DNA of 64,000 nucleotides, taken from contig OZ251233.1 of the NCBI GenBank assembly GCA_965240325.2, forward strand, positions 62,001 through 126,000. Reading direction: 5' to 3'. Shown here in pieces: positions 17,682 to 27,920 of this stretch. The stretch is from Rebecca billardiae RCC1528. Taxonomy: Eukaryota; Haptophyta. Position 1 is the first letter of the stretch; every line of letters starts with the position of its first letter. The position numbers and the translations under genes were made by a program. The notes beneath the pieces were generated by a model that made no database searches, had not been told where the DNA came from, and saw nothing but the letters and a program-made list of their open reading frames with translations.

Positions 17682-19171
17682 ATGGCGGGCCGTAGGTCCG
17701 CCCCTTGTAGTGCCCGGGAAAAAGATAAGAAAAAGAAAAGGAAAAAAGAAAATCGCCTCGCAAAGAAAAGAAAATCGCCTCGCTCACTGCCCAGGCCGGG
17801 TCGCTTCGCTCACTACCGGGCGCCCTCGCAGCTCCCACTGGGGACGCTCGGCCGAAAACCATATGGCGCCTGGCGCGGAGCGCGTGGGCCGCGCGCGCCG
17901 AATCCAACGCCGGCGCGGACATCGCGCGGGGATTCCCGAACGGTGTTTTCGCCCGATTCGCGATTGCTGCCCTCGTCGTCTCGCGTGCAGGTCGAACGGG
18001 CGCTAAATCGACGCGTTTGGAGCGGTACGCTCGGCGCGTCGACACGATCGTGCGACCTGGGGCGATCCTCGCCCGACGTGCACGTCGAACGCTCGCACCG
18101 GCCATAGCACCAAGCGCTGCGCACGATGGCCGCCTCGCTCGATTCACCGTCGCGCGTCGGGCTCGGTGCGGAACGGCCCTCATCACGAGGCGTCTCGCGG
18201 GCGGGAAGCGCCATCGCACGCGACGCAAGATTTGGCGCGGCCTTCTGAACACCATAACCGGAATCCACACACCGGACTGTCGCGTGCCCCGGTCCTTGGC
18301 AAGGTCGGGCGCATGCAAATCCGTTTGCTACGATCGGTGGTGTTCCTCGCGAGCTCGCGGGCAAAGATCGCTCGGCGCTCGAGGGCCCACGTCCGGCCTG
18401 CATGGCGCCGACGGTGACCAATGCGACGGAGGGGCAGCGCAAAGCGGCGTACGACGCGCACCGCACGCACCTCCCGGGTTTGCAGCCGTGGAAGGAACCG
18501 CGTCTTGGCGAGTCGGCGGCCCTCGTCGCACAGCGCTATGACCGATCCCAGAGGCGCATCCGCGACGAGCTGAAACGCCGAGCGTGCAACATTGTCGCCC
18601 CATCCTCCACCATGTCACGAGCGCTGCGGGACGAGGCCGACGTCGTGAAGCCAGTGGCACATGCGCTGCGCTTCCTGTGCCTGCTCGAGCAGCGCGTGCC
18701 CACCCTCGATCGCGAGTGGCACACGCTCTCGCACTGCGCGCGCGCGCACCGCACTTCCAGACGACCTAAACAAATGAAACATGACATCACACTCCGCCAC
18801 CACTGTTTAGCTCCGAGGACATTGAACCGTCACCGTCAGGCGTCACAAGCAAGCCGCCGTCGCACGCCAATCAGTTGGCAGTGCGTGCGCGCAGTCGACG
18901 GCTCGGCACCCGGGACTTGACGAGTAGCGCCGAGTGGGTGCACGAATAAATAACACGCGCAATCACACTGTCGGTGAGATCACCAGAGTCATCTGTCGCG
19001 TTATTATTCGTCAGTGAGTCAGGTAGCTCACCATCATCTGTGTGTCGCATTGTTATTCGTCATCCTGCCCGTCAAACCGCTAAATAAAAGGCGCGAACCC
19101 GCTGGGGAAATATTGCGACAGCACTGGCACGGCCCGCCGACCCCCCCGCCCGCCAGGGCAGAGTTTATATA
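17682..19171 (+). repeat. Tandem duplication, copy A
   Basis: This about 1.49-kb unit starts ATGGCGGGCCGTAGGTCCGC, continues with an A/G-rich tract (AAGAAAAAGAAAAGG) and ends GAGTTTATATA. It is repeated directly as copy B (19190-20715). Copy A has 240 bp of unrelated sequence (18753-18992) where copy B has 207 bp (20331-20537). Confidence 0.85.
18402..18920 (+). pseudogene. Unknown gene, copy A (3' part replaced)
   Basis: ATG 18402 opens a frame 'MAPTVTNATEGQRKAAYDAH', then 'LGESAALVAQRYDRSQRRIR' and 'VAHALRFLCLLEQRVPTLD', up to 18752. Differences from copy B in this frame are mostly conservative (Asp/Glu, His/Gln, Lys/Gln), which suggests it was under protein-level constraint. After 18752 the sequence is foreign to copy B and the reading frame continues only as tail to 18920. 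The protein is helical and Arg/Leu-rich, with no domain that I know. The copy is probably truncated. Confidence 0.45.
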
Positions 19172-19189
19172 TAGAATTTACTGTACTGA

Positions 19190-20715
19190 ATGGCGGGCCG
19201 TAGGTCCGCCCCTTGTAGTGCCCGGGAAAAAGATAAGAAAAAAGAAAAAGAAAAAAGAAAATCGCCTCGCAAAGAAAAGAAAATCGCCTCCCTCACTGCC
19301 GGGTCGCTTCGCTCACTACCGGGCGCCCTCGCAGCTCCCACTGGAGACGCTCGGCCGAAAACATCAGACGCATGGCGCGGAGCGCGTGGGCGGCGCGCGC
19401 CAAATCCAACGCCGGCGGGGACATCGTGAGAAGACTCCCGAGGGGGGTTTTCGCCCGATTCGCGATTGCTGCCCTCGTCGTCTCGCGTGCAGGTCGAACG
19501 GGGGCCAAAGTCGACCAGTTTGGAAGTACGCTCGGCGCGTCGACACGATCGTGCGACCTGGGGCGGTCCTCGCCCGACTTGCACGTCGAGCGCTCGCACG
19601 AGCCATAGTATTAAGCGCTGCGCACGACAACCACCTCGCGCGATCCACCGTCGCGCGTCGGGCTCGGTGCGGAAAGGCCCTCATCACGAGGCGTCTCGCG
19701 GGCGGGAAGCGCCATCGCACGCGAAGCAAGCTTTGGCGCGGCCTTCTGAACTCGATCGCCGGAAACGGCGCACCGGACTGTCGCGTGCCACAACTTCTCA
19801 AAGCCGGGCGCATGCAAATCCGTTTGCTACAGCTGTACCAGTTCCCGGCCAAGCCGAAGGGCCGGCCCTTGTCCCGGCGATCATCTTTCGCGATCGCGGC
19901 GACGCGGCCAAAGATCGCTCTCAGCTCGGCGCTCGCGGTCCCTCACAGCCGAAAGCCCACGTCCGGCCTTCAGCATGGCGTCGACGGTGACCAATGCGAC
20001 GGAGGCGCAGCGCAAAGCGGCGTACGAGGCGCAGCGAACGCAGCTGCCGTGTCTGTCGCCGTGGCAGGAACCGCGTCTTGGCGAGTCGGCGGCCCTCGTC
20101 GCACAGCGCTACAGTATGACCGATCCCAGAGGCGCATCCGCCACGAGCTGAAACGCCGAGCGTGCAACATTGTCGCCCCATCCTCCACCATGTCACGAGC
20201 GCTGCGGGACGAGGCCGACGTCGTGAAGCCAGTGGCACATGCGCTGCGCTTCCTGTGCCTGCTCGAGCAGCGCGTGCCCACCCTCGATCGCGAGTGGCAC
20301 ACGCTCTCGCACTGCGCGCGCGCGCACCGCCGACAGCTCCTGATACCGCCGAACGTGCGGGTGCCGGACCTGTCGCGCGAAGCGGCGAGCGCCGACGAGC
20401 GCTTGGACCTGGACGCGTTGTTGCGCAGCGTGGCGGCCGTGCACGACGCCGACGCGACCTTCGCCGAGCCCATCGTGCCCGGAGCGGACATCGGCATCCT
20501 CGCGACACACGATTTCAGCTGGCGGCAGGAGGAGATGCTGTCGCGTTATTATTCGTCAGTGAGTCAGGTAGCTCACCATCATCTGTGTGTCGCATTGTTA
20601 TTCGTCATCCTGCCCGTCAAACCGCTAAATAAAAGGCGCGAACCCGCTGTGGAAATATTGCGACAGCACTGGCACGGCCCGCCGACCCCCCGCCCGCCAG
20701 GGCAGAGTTTATATA
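19190..20715 (+). repeat. Tandem duplication, copy B
   Basis: The second copy of the 1.5-kb unit begins 18 bp after copy A ends. Similarity to copy A is high, with scattered substitutions and small indels, plus the swapped internal segment. The 3' 178 bp (20538-20715) match 18993-19171 closely. Confidence 0.85.
19975..20680 (+). pseudogene. Unknown gene, copy B (frameshifted)
   Basis: ATG 19975 opens 'MASTVTNATEAQRKAAYEAQ'. Relative to copy A there is a 5-base insertion (ACAGT, 20111-20115) that breaks the frame after 'ALVAQRY'. Beyond it the other frame continues the same protein: 'RIRHELKRRACNIVAPSS', 'VAHALRFLCLLEQRVPTLD', then the part missing from copy A, 'RQLLIPPNVRVPDLSREAAS', 'DERLDLDALLRSVAAVHDAD' and 'GADIGILATHDFSWRQEEM'. 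Copy A thus keeps the 5' frame and copy B keeps the 3' part. Function is unknown. Confidence 0.45.
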
Positions 20716-21953
20716 ATTATAACGGCCGGCACGGCGGCAGCCCGGCGCGCGGGGCATTCTCCCCGCGCTTGGCCACGGCCACGGGCTGCCGGCATAATAG
20801 TAGTATTAATACGGCCGGTCCGCGCTGCCTGAGCCTCAGGCGAGCAGTAGCCAGTATGCCCCGAAATCGGGAATCGTCGGGATGAACACGTGCGATGACT
20901 GCCAGGTGACCGTCACATTCGGCTTTCGGGTGGCGCTGAAGTCTATCGTGCGCATGTTATCCGATAGAAAGAAGGGCGCCATCAGTGTAAGTGTAACCCA
21001 CGCGCGCGTAGTGGCCGACGCCTCGGCGGAGGGCCCGGGTCGCGCCGCGCACGGCTGTCGCTGACCGCGACGGGCAGTGCCGACGCTGGGAGCAGTCGCC
21101 TGCTGCATGGCAAGGACTAGTTTGCGTGGGCGACCTGCCGCCCGATGCACGTGCTTCACCGAGACGCGTCGGGACACGAACCGAGAGCGGACACCGTCGC
21201 GCCGTCGCGGCCGACGTGTTTGTCGCGGCCTCCGCCGGGCCCCGGGAGCCGATGACTGACAGGATGCGTACGCGTGGCCCAGCATTGCCGCGCCAGCGCG
21301 CTGCGTGACGTTGACGGTGCGAGTGACAGCGGGTGTCCATCATAAGCTCGGCTGCTCGAGCGCGAGCCCACTCTGAACGTCGACGCCGTGCGGCAGCGTG
21401 GCCGGTTGTGTGGTGTGGACGTGGTCGGCGCCGTGATCAGAGACCGCCTTCTCGTGCGGGGAGCCGACGAAGGCGGGGTCGAGTGGCAGGGTGACGCCGA
21501 TGGTGGCGCCGGAGGCGATGCCGCCTCCCAGGTCGATGACGGACTGCGAGATGCCCATGGGCGCGAGGCTTAGTAGTGCGTGGCGGGTGGTTATGCCGCC
21601 GGTCGCCGGTCGGTGATCGGTGAGTCGGCGAAGGGCGGGCTCTTCCGCGGCAAATCGCGCAGTCGGCTTTCCGGAGTGGCGGGCACTCGTTTTAGACTGA
21701 TTTCGTCGGCATGCGTGCGCCGGGTACTGAATATGAGTTTGCGCGGGCGGGCGTTGCATAGTGCGCAACGCAATCCTTGTTTCAGTGAGCCACTTTGCGA
21801 GCGCACGCTGCGCTCTAGGATGTGGGAAGATTGCATCTCGCCGAGTTCCAAAAGTCCATCAGGAGATGTGCGCGGTTGGTCGACGAATAGCGTCGCAACT
21901 CCTTGAGTACCCCTTCCGGGCGACTTTATAAATTAGGAATGATCATATATGAT
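20716..21953. other. Accessory region with protein-like minus-strand fragments
   Basis: A nested hairpin lies at about 20740-20795 (CGGCAGCCCG and CGGGCTGCCG, with inner GCGCGGGG/CCCCGCGC). Two minus-strand frames look coding. One ends at 20836 ('WVTLTLMAPFFLSDNMRTID', 'VTVTWQSSHVFIPTIPDFGA'). The other is at 21340-21768 ('LAPMGISQSVIDLGGGIASG', 'VTLPLDPAFVGSPHEKAVSD'). They could be pieces of one decayed gene read right to left. I recognise no family. Confidence 0.35.
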
Positions 21954-23519
21954 TAAACTTTTCTGAGGATAGCGCACCAGCAATTTCCCTTGACCGCCAT
22001 CCGGGCCGAAGTGGCGCAAAATGGCGGTTGCCCCGTTTGGGCGCCCTTCCGCGCCTTCGAGCGGCTCGTGCGCGTCGGGAAGTGCGCCGAAGCGTATCCG
22101 GAGCATGCTCCATCGACGCGTCGCACTGCCGGGCCCTCGCATGCGAGCCCATGCCGACGTCTGAGTGCGCCTCGCTGCGCACGGTACAGCTTGACGGTAC
22201 ACGGCACGATTCGGCCGCGAGCAGCCTCGTGCGCGCGACCGAGCCAGAGGTGGTCGTCGAGAGTAGCACGAGCGGCGGCACACAAGCGGGCCTGGTCGTT
22301 GCCGAATATCTGACGCACCAATCGACCTCGCCCAGCGCCATCTGCTCGTTTGCGCACGTGTCGGAAAGAATGCGCAGCTGCCTGCAAACGCCGAGCGCGC
22401 AGATGAGGCGTGGGCGAGCGAAGGGGCGGCGAGGGCCGGCGCGTGCGCGCGCGTAAATTCGAGCCTCCCCATACGCATCGAAACACACCGCGCTCGCTCG
22501 TCGAGCTGCGCACGGGTATCGGTGCGCGCGCGCCAACGCGGCGCGCCGTGAACGCGCCCGGCGAATGCACACCTGCTCGCGCGCGCACGCGCACGTGATG
22601 GACCGAGGAGGCCGCGCGAGCATGCGCGATGTGTCTGGATGGAGCGTGTAGGAGGTGTAGGCTGCGCTCCGCACGCGCTCCGCCACCGTGCACCGCGCTG
22701 CCCCTCGTCCACGCGATCGCCGCCGAGCCCAGATTCAAACGCGCGCGAGCGCTCGAGCGCACCTCCGGGCAGCAGTCGCAGCTATCGTGACGAAGGCGTG
22801 GCGAGAGGCAGATGTGCATGGCAAGTATCGTCATTGTGGTGCCCATCACGCGCACACTCTCGCGCATGCTCGCTGCACCACCTCGTCGCGCCCACGTGCA
22901 GCGCGCGGGGCGCGCTTCGTGCCCGGAGCAGCTGCGGAGCGGCTGCCGCGCGCAGTGCGCGCGGCGAGTAGGGCTCAGCCAATGGTCCGAGGGCGAGCCG
23001 GCCGAGCGTCGTGCGTGACGCACACGGACCTGGTGCAACGCCGCGTACCACTCGCAGCCACCATCGCGCCCGTACCAGCGAGCTGTGGCCGCCGCCGACA
23101 CCCCAAAGCAGCCCAGCCGTCAGCGCGCGACAGCCGACGAGCGTCAGCGCGCGACGCGCGCGTGCACCACCGTGATGAGCACGGATGAGCGCGCGCGCCC
23201 GTGTCGTAGCTCAGGTGGGGTCCCCCGATCGCACGCACCACCGCGCTGCCACGCCTTCGACCATCTTGTGTCACCACGCGGGCACACGCCGGGCAGGCGG
23301 CGGGGCAGCCCGCTCGGCAAACGGTCAGCGCGCAGCGAGGATGGAGTCCGGCGAGGGGCGACCGGAGTGTCCGGCGCGACGGAGGTGGTCCACGCCGTGG
23401 TCGCCGACGCGTTCCTCACCACCTCCGAGGCCGTGGTGGCCGCCCGGGAGAAGGAATGCTCCCAGTCGCACCCTTTGCAGTGCTCCTTTGCGCGTGCACG
23501 CAACGGCGAGGAGCGGAAG

Positions 23520-23596
23520 CGTTAGAGGGCACTTTTTGTGCAGTTCAGGCGTTCTTTCCCCAAAATGTAGAATGCGCGGAGAAGTGCCCTCTAACG
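23520..23596. repeat. 77-bp perfect-arm hairpin
   Basis: CGTTAGAGGGCACTT (23520-23534) is exactly inverted at 23582-23596, around a 47-base loop with a poly-T patch. It resembles a miniature insertion or a strong transcript-folding signal. It lies just outside the segment duplicated at 31613-33829. Confidence 0.8.
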
Positions 23597-24274
23597 ATTT
23601 TCGTGTGCAGCCGTGCCGCGCGCGCGAGGAAGGCCACATGCGGCTCCTTGCACATCTGCTGCAGATCGGCTCGTGCTCGGCGAGCGCGGCGAGGAGGAAG
23701 GTGCGCGCTCGCGAGCTGGCGCACCTGGGAGTCCTCGCGGCCTCCGAGCAGAAAGAGCGCGTCGAGCGCAACGCCGCAGGTCGCACGGTCGCGATCTCGC
23801 GAGAGCGGTGGTGCGAGGGCGGGCCTCGCCATCGCGCGTTTCTGCGTCCAAACGCGGCCTCCGTAAAATCCGGATGGCAGTTCGATCCAACCGGGCGGTC
23901 GCCTACGACGAGTGGCCATGTCTTCCAGCGCCTCGCGTTCGCGAGGCGTGCCCGAAACAGCTACACACTCACCGGTGCCCTGGGGCACCGGCGCAACCCG
24001 CATCCAACACTCCGCATATCGCAGACACGACATATCCACCCGCGCTTGCACACGCACGCCCCCCCCCCGCCTGCTTGCTGACCATGAAAGGACTGGCCCC
24101 GGGAGCGGACGCCAAGCGCATGCTCATCCCGACACGACGGCGAACACCTGCGGTGTGCCTGTGCGGAGGCACTGGGGAGCGACACGCGGAGTGTGGGCCG
24201 CCCTCCTTCCTGAGCAGCGCCCGGCCCTCAGGTGGAGACCGCGCCCGTCCCGGCCTCCCCGCGGCGGCCGCGAG

Positions 24275-24300
24275 CCCCCCCCCCCCCCCCCCCCCCCCCC
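24275..24300 (+). repeat. Poly-C tract of 26
   Basis: Twenty-six consecutive C bases lie upstream of the element gene. The inverted copy has 17 (as G, 33441-33457). This is a length-variable homopolymer. Confidence 0.95.
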
Positions 24301-24530
24301 TTTTCCCCATCCTGCCCGTTTCGCGACAAACCCCTCTCCCCCCGAAACGCACGACGGGCCGCCGTGGTCCGGGGGACCGGCGGGGCCACTCCGGACCTGG
24401 GTTTTGAAATTTGATTTCAACCCCGCGCGCCGAAATGCCTTTGGCACCAGCACCGACCTCGCTCGCACCGCAGTGCTTCCGCACCCGCCCCCCGGCCCTC
24501 CGCAGCCCCGCGCCCGCCACACCGGCCACC

Positions 24531-25634
24531 ATGCCCCCTTACCAGCACGGCTTTTTCCGCGACCGTCTCAACAGCAGGAGCGCCTTGAGCTTCTTCCCCT
24601 CTTCCAACAACTTCGAGCGCGGGCTGCAGGTGGAACGGCCGAGCACCCCCACCGCCAGGCGGGATGCGGGCCAGCAGATGTGCACGACGATGATCAAGCT
24701 GAGCGCGCGCTGCCTGAGCGACGTGGCGCCCAACTCGCAAGGCGGGCGACTGCTCTCAGGACTCACCCAGGACCCCAAAGGCAATAAGCACGTTTTCTCC
24801 TTCACCGGCTCGGTGCTCGAGAACATGACCATCTGCCGCCGCCTGGCCACCAGCCTGTGCATGCCGAACATTCTCACGGCGTGCACCACGGAGCTCACGC
24901 AGGAGATGCTCGCGCTGTCGGCGGCCGACCTCGCAACCCAGGCGAAGGACGTGTCCCTCACGCTCCCGGTTAGCCCCACGATGACGCTCGTGCAGTTTCA
25001 CAGGGCCCTCTACGAGCAGATCGTGCCCGACATCAACAAGTACGTGACCAACGGTGAGCACGTCGAGACCAACATCTACTCCGGCGGTGTGAACCTGATC
25101 TTCCTCCGCCTGCGTTTCATGCCCATCGACCCCGAGCACCCCATCTTCTTCGCGCCGCTCAAGCCGAGCCGCCGCATCGCCGGCGCCGCCCGCGTCCCAC
25201 ACAACCTGTGGGGCGTGCCGCCCGCGCCGCCTGTGCCGCCCGCGCCGCCCGCCGCTGCGCGCCGCCCTGCTCCTCAGCCGGCCGACCAACAGGCGGCGGA
25301 CCCCGCCGGCCCGGAGGCGGAGGAGCCCGAGGGGGAGGGTTCGGACGATGCCATCCCGCCACCCCAGCCACCAACCGCGGCCGCGCCGTCGGACGGGCCC
25401 GAGGTGCAACAGGCCAGGCCGGCGCTCGGGGAGTCCAACTACCGCCTGGTCCTGCCCCCCGGCGCCGCGGCAGCCGGCAAGCGCGCGGCGACCGAGCCGT
25501 CCACGCCGGCGGAGGAGGATGGGCCCTCCTCCGCTGGCGGGAGCGACGCCAAGCCGGCCAAGCAGGCTCGCACCGCGTCCCTCGGCGACCCCCCCCGTGA
25601 CCTGGCTGCCGCCGCGCCGCAGTCGCTGGCGTAG
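24531..25634 (+). CDS. Element-encoded protein of unknown function
   Basis: The start at 24531 sits in a textbook context (GGCCACCATG) and gives 367 residues beginning 'MPPYQHGFFRDRLNSRSALS'. An in-frame ATG at 24435 would add 32. The first about 220 residues look folded, with mixed alpha/beta composition ('MCTTMIKLSARCLSDVAPNS', 'KHVFSFTGSVLENMTICRRL', 'VSLTLPVSPTMTLVQFHRAL', 'NIYSGGVNLIFLRLRFMPID'). The rest is Pro/Ala-rich, then acidic, ending with a basic patch ('KPAKQARTAS'). No signal peptide, membrane segment or known domain is seen. It is the only robust gene in the inverted-repeat element and also exists as an inverted, frameshifted copy. A DNA-binding, capsid-like or transposition role is possible but unsupported. 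Confidence 0.7.
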   Translation: MPPYQHGFFRDRLNSRSALSFFPSSNNFERGLQVERPSTPTARRDAGQQMCTTMIKLSARCLSDVAPNSQGGRLLSGLTQDPKGNKHVFSFTGSVLENMTICRRLATSLCMPNILTACTTELTQEMLALSAADLATQAKDVSLTLPVSPTMTLVQFHRALYEQIVPDINKYVTNGEHVETNIYSGGVNLIFLRLRFMPIDPEHPIFFAPLKPSRRIAGAARVPHNLWGVPPAPPVPPAPPAAARRPAPQPADQQAADPAGPEAEEPEGEGSDDAIPPPQPPTAAAPSDGPEVQQARPALGESNYRLVLPPGAAAAGKRAATEPSTPAEEDGPSSAGGSDAKPAKQARTASLGDPPRDLAAAAPQSLA

Positions 25635-25670
25635 AGCCGCGCGCGGCGCTGGCGCGCCAGACGCGCCCGG

Positions 25671-26116
25671 TTGGGCAGCGCAGGCACCCTCAGCGGCCAG
25701 GACGACGACTTCCTCAACGGCAAGGGCGACGACTTCCTCTGCGGCCAGGGCGACGACTTCCTCAACGGCAAGGACGACGACTTCCTCAACGGCAAGGGCG
25801 ACTACTCCCTCAACTCGGCAAGGCCACTAGGCCGCGCACACCGGCCCGGGCGACCACATCCACTACCTGCACTACGGCATCAACTTGAACAGCCTCGGAC
25901 GACGACGACACGGGCAACTACATGATGACCAAGGCCGACGACGACTGCAAAACAGCGGCATCCCCGGGCGCCTACTACCTCAGTGACCGTGTGATCAGCA
26001 TCGGTTACGACGACTCCCTCACCCGCGGCCAACGCGCTCCGACATCCTCCATTAACTCCATTCAGTACTTCGACAGACGAATCAGGAGAGCTGCGCCCTC
26101 GTGCCTGTGTCTTTAA
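25671..26116 (+). pseudogene. Acidic 'GDDFLNGK' repeat frame, frame-broken
   Basis: At 25689-25815 a 27-30 base unit (GACGACTTCCTCAACGGCAA) recurs about five times, encoding 'DDFLNGKGDDFLCGQG'-type repeats. Protein-like sequence then resumes in two other frames: 'GDHIHYLHYGINLNSL' (from 25852) and 'DDCKTAASPGAYYLSDRVIS' (25922-26116, ending with TAA). Two frameshifts separate them, and both are shared by the inverted copy, so the damage predates duplication. Alternatively, introns may join the frames. Asp-rich repeats could bind calcium; this is inference. Confidence 0.4.
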
Positions 26117-26169
26117 ATCATAGAATTGGTCAAGGGATTTTGCTGGTGCGCTATCCTCAGAAAAGTTTA

Positions 26170-26610
26170 CACATATATCCAAATACTGAAGGAGCAATGT
26201 TGGTGTAAAACGACTCCTCCGTTGGATGCTTGTTCTTCTCTCAGAAGCCACGTCGCCCGTGCCTGCGGCCCGTCGCCATTGATAGACCAATAGGACCATA
26301 ATCATCGTGCCGCTGACAGTAAAATAGGGACACCGTCGTAAGTTCACGTATAGCCGTGTCAACTAGGAGGGCGAAGCTGCGACTGTCATCGCAATGAATA
26401 CCGGCGTATGGGTACTGTACCACTCACATTTCGCTCAGCATTGGGTTTGAGAATGCGAACGAGAACACACGCATCCTGTCCATGCGAGCCGCGCAGCGCA
26501 GGTGGATCGCGCTCCAGCAGCTCAAGGCCGCGCTCAAGCCATTCGATCGCGGTTCAGGCTATGCTCTGCCACCAGCGCCGACTTCGTGTCGACGATCGGG
26601 CACTGCCGAC
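26170..26610. other. Spacer, no gene seen
   Basis: AT-richer spacer between the 4.2-kb element and the orphan element end. Short ORFs only; no repeats or RNA genes recognised. Confidence 0.4.
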
Positions 26611-26661
26611 GACGAATCAGGAGACCTGCGCCGTCCTACCTGTGTCGTTAAATCATAGAAT
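26611..26661 (+). repeat. Orphan copy of the element 3' motif
   Basis: About 51 bases (starting GACGAATCAGGAGACCTGCG, ending TTAAATCATAGAAT) closely match 26073-26126 in the element and 31613-31668 in the inverted copy. This third occurrence stands alone, just upstream of the DUF3494 gene. Confidence 0.75.
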
Positions 26662-26731
26662 GTGTCAACCAAAGATACGTCCGCCGCTGCCGACCTCGCT
26701 CCACTCCTCGCCCGCTGGCGCCCCAGGCAGC

Positions 26732-27920
26732 ATGACGATCCCGCTGCACGTCGTCGTCCCCGCCCTCCTGGTCGCGCTCGTGGCTGGGGCGGCCACTCCC
26801 CCCGTCGAGCTCGGCGTCGCCGCCAACTTCGCCATCCTCGCCAAGACGGGCATCTCCACGGTCCCCTCCTCCGTCCTCGGTCATCACGGGCAACATGGGC
26901 GTGAGCCCAATCACGTCCACTGCCATCACCGGCTTTACCCTGGTGCTCCACTCGTCGACCACGTACTCCACGTCGGCGCAGGTCACGGGCAAGGTCTACG
27001 CCGCGGACTACACCTCGCCCACCCCGTCGAAGCTGACGACCGCCATCTCCAACCTGGAGACCGCCTACACCGACGCGGCCGGCCGCCCGACCTCGGGTGG
27101 CGCCAACCTCGACATCCTCGGCGGCCTCGTCTCCGGAGAGACGTTCTCGACGGGCGTGTACACGTGGGGAACCGACATCGACTTCAGCTCGAGCATCTAC
27201 ATCAACGGCAGCTCCACTGACGTGTTCATCTTCCAGTCCACGGGCAACCTGATCGTGGGCGCAGGCGCGCAGGTCATCCTCGTCGGCGACGGCTCTGGCG
27301 GCGGCCTGCCGCAGCCCTCGAACATCTTCTGGCAGATTGCCGGCTACGCCGACGCGGGCGCAGGGTCACACCTGGAGGGTATCCTCCTTGTCAAGACCTA
27401 CGCCGCGTTCAAGGCGTCGAGCTCGCTGAACGGCCGCATCCTCACGCAGACGGAAGCCACGCTTATCACGACCACTGTCACCGCGCCCGCCGGAACCAGT
27501 GACACGTGGCCGCCACCCGCTCCGCCGCCGAGTCCACCACCGAGCCCGCCGCCACCCGTTCCACCGCCGAGCCCACCACCGAGCCCGCCGCCGCCCGTTC
27601 CGCCGCCGAGCCCACCCCCGAGCCCACCGCCACCCCCGCCGCCGAGCCCACCACCGAGCCCGCCGCCACCCGTTCCGCTGCCGAGCCCACCACCGAGCCC
27701 GCCGCCACCCGTTCCGCTGCCGAGCCCGCCACCGAGCCCGCCGCCACCCTTGCCCCCAACCCCGCCATCGCCGCCGCCGCCAGACCCCGTCTGCGCGACC
27801 TTGTGCCACGTCACGGTACCACGCGCCGCTGCCGCGCTGCGACACCATGCCATGCAACGGATGCCCGGACTGCGCCGTGCGATGGCACCGCGCCTTTCAG
27901 CCGGATGGCTGATAGCTTAG
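26732..27920 (+). pseudogene. DUF3494 ice-binding-like protein with Pro-Ser linker (one frameshift)
   Basis: ATG 26732 gives a signal peptide ('VVVPALLVALVAGA') followed by 'VELGVAANFAILAKTGISTV'. One extra base near 26875-26893 shifts the frame. The next frame resumes exactly where DUF3494 should: 'ITGNMGVSPITSTAITGFTL', 'STSAQVTGKVYAADYTSPTP', 'DVFIFQSTGNLIVGAGAQVI', 'NIFWQIAGYADAGAGSHLEG', 'SLNGRILTQTEATLITTTVT'. DUF3494 proteins are secreted beta-solenoids; many bind ice and are spread by horizontal transfer among polar microbes. A run of 'PPPSPPP' units (about 27510-27770) resembles hydroxyproline-rich algal wall proteins. About 45 residues follow it. The frameshift may be a real lesion or an assembly error. 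Tentatively a surface or secreted ice-interacting protein. Confidence 0.85.

Larger units (their letters stand above)
21954..26169. mobile_element. 4.2-kb inverted-repeat element carrying an unknown gene
   Basis: Bases 21954-21995 and 26128-26169 are 42-base inverted repeats that differ at about three positions (core TTTTCTGAGGATAGCGCACC). Weaker similarity extends into ATATATG-type flanks. Inside are one good gene (24531-25634), an acidic repeat frame, an internal hairpin (23520-23596) and a left 1.9 kb with only weak ORFs, for example 'VVVESSTSGGTQAGLVVAEY' on plus near 22250. No transposase is recognised. A 2.2-kb piece (23903-26127) is duplicated in inverse at 31613-33829, without either terminal repeat. 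Confidence 0.7.

Noticed and set aside
27366-27857. Gly-rich minus-strand ORFs opposite the Pro-Ser linker
   Set aside because: They are the complement of the PPPSPPP repeat in the DUF3494 gene.
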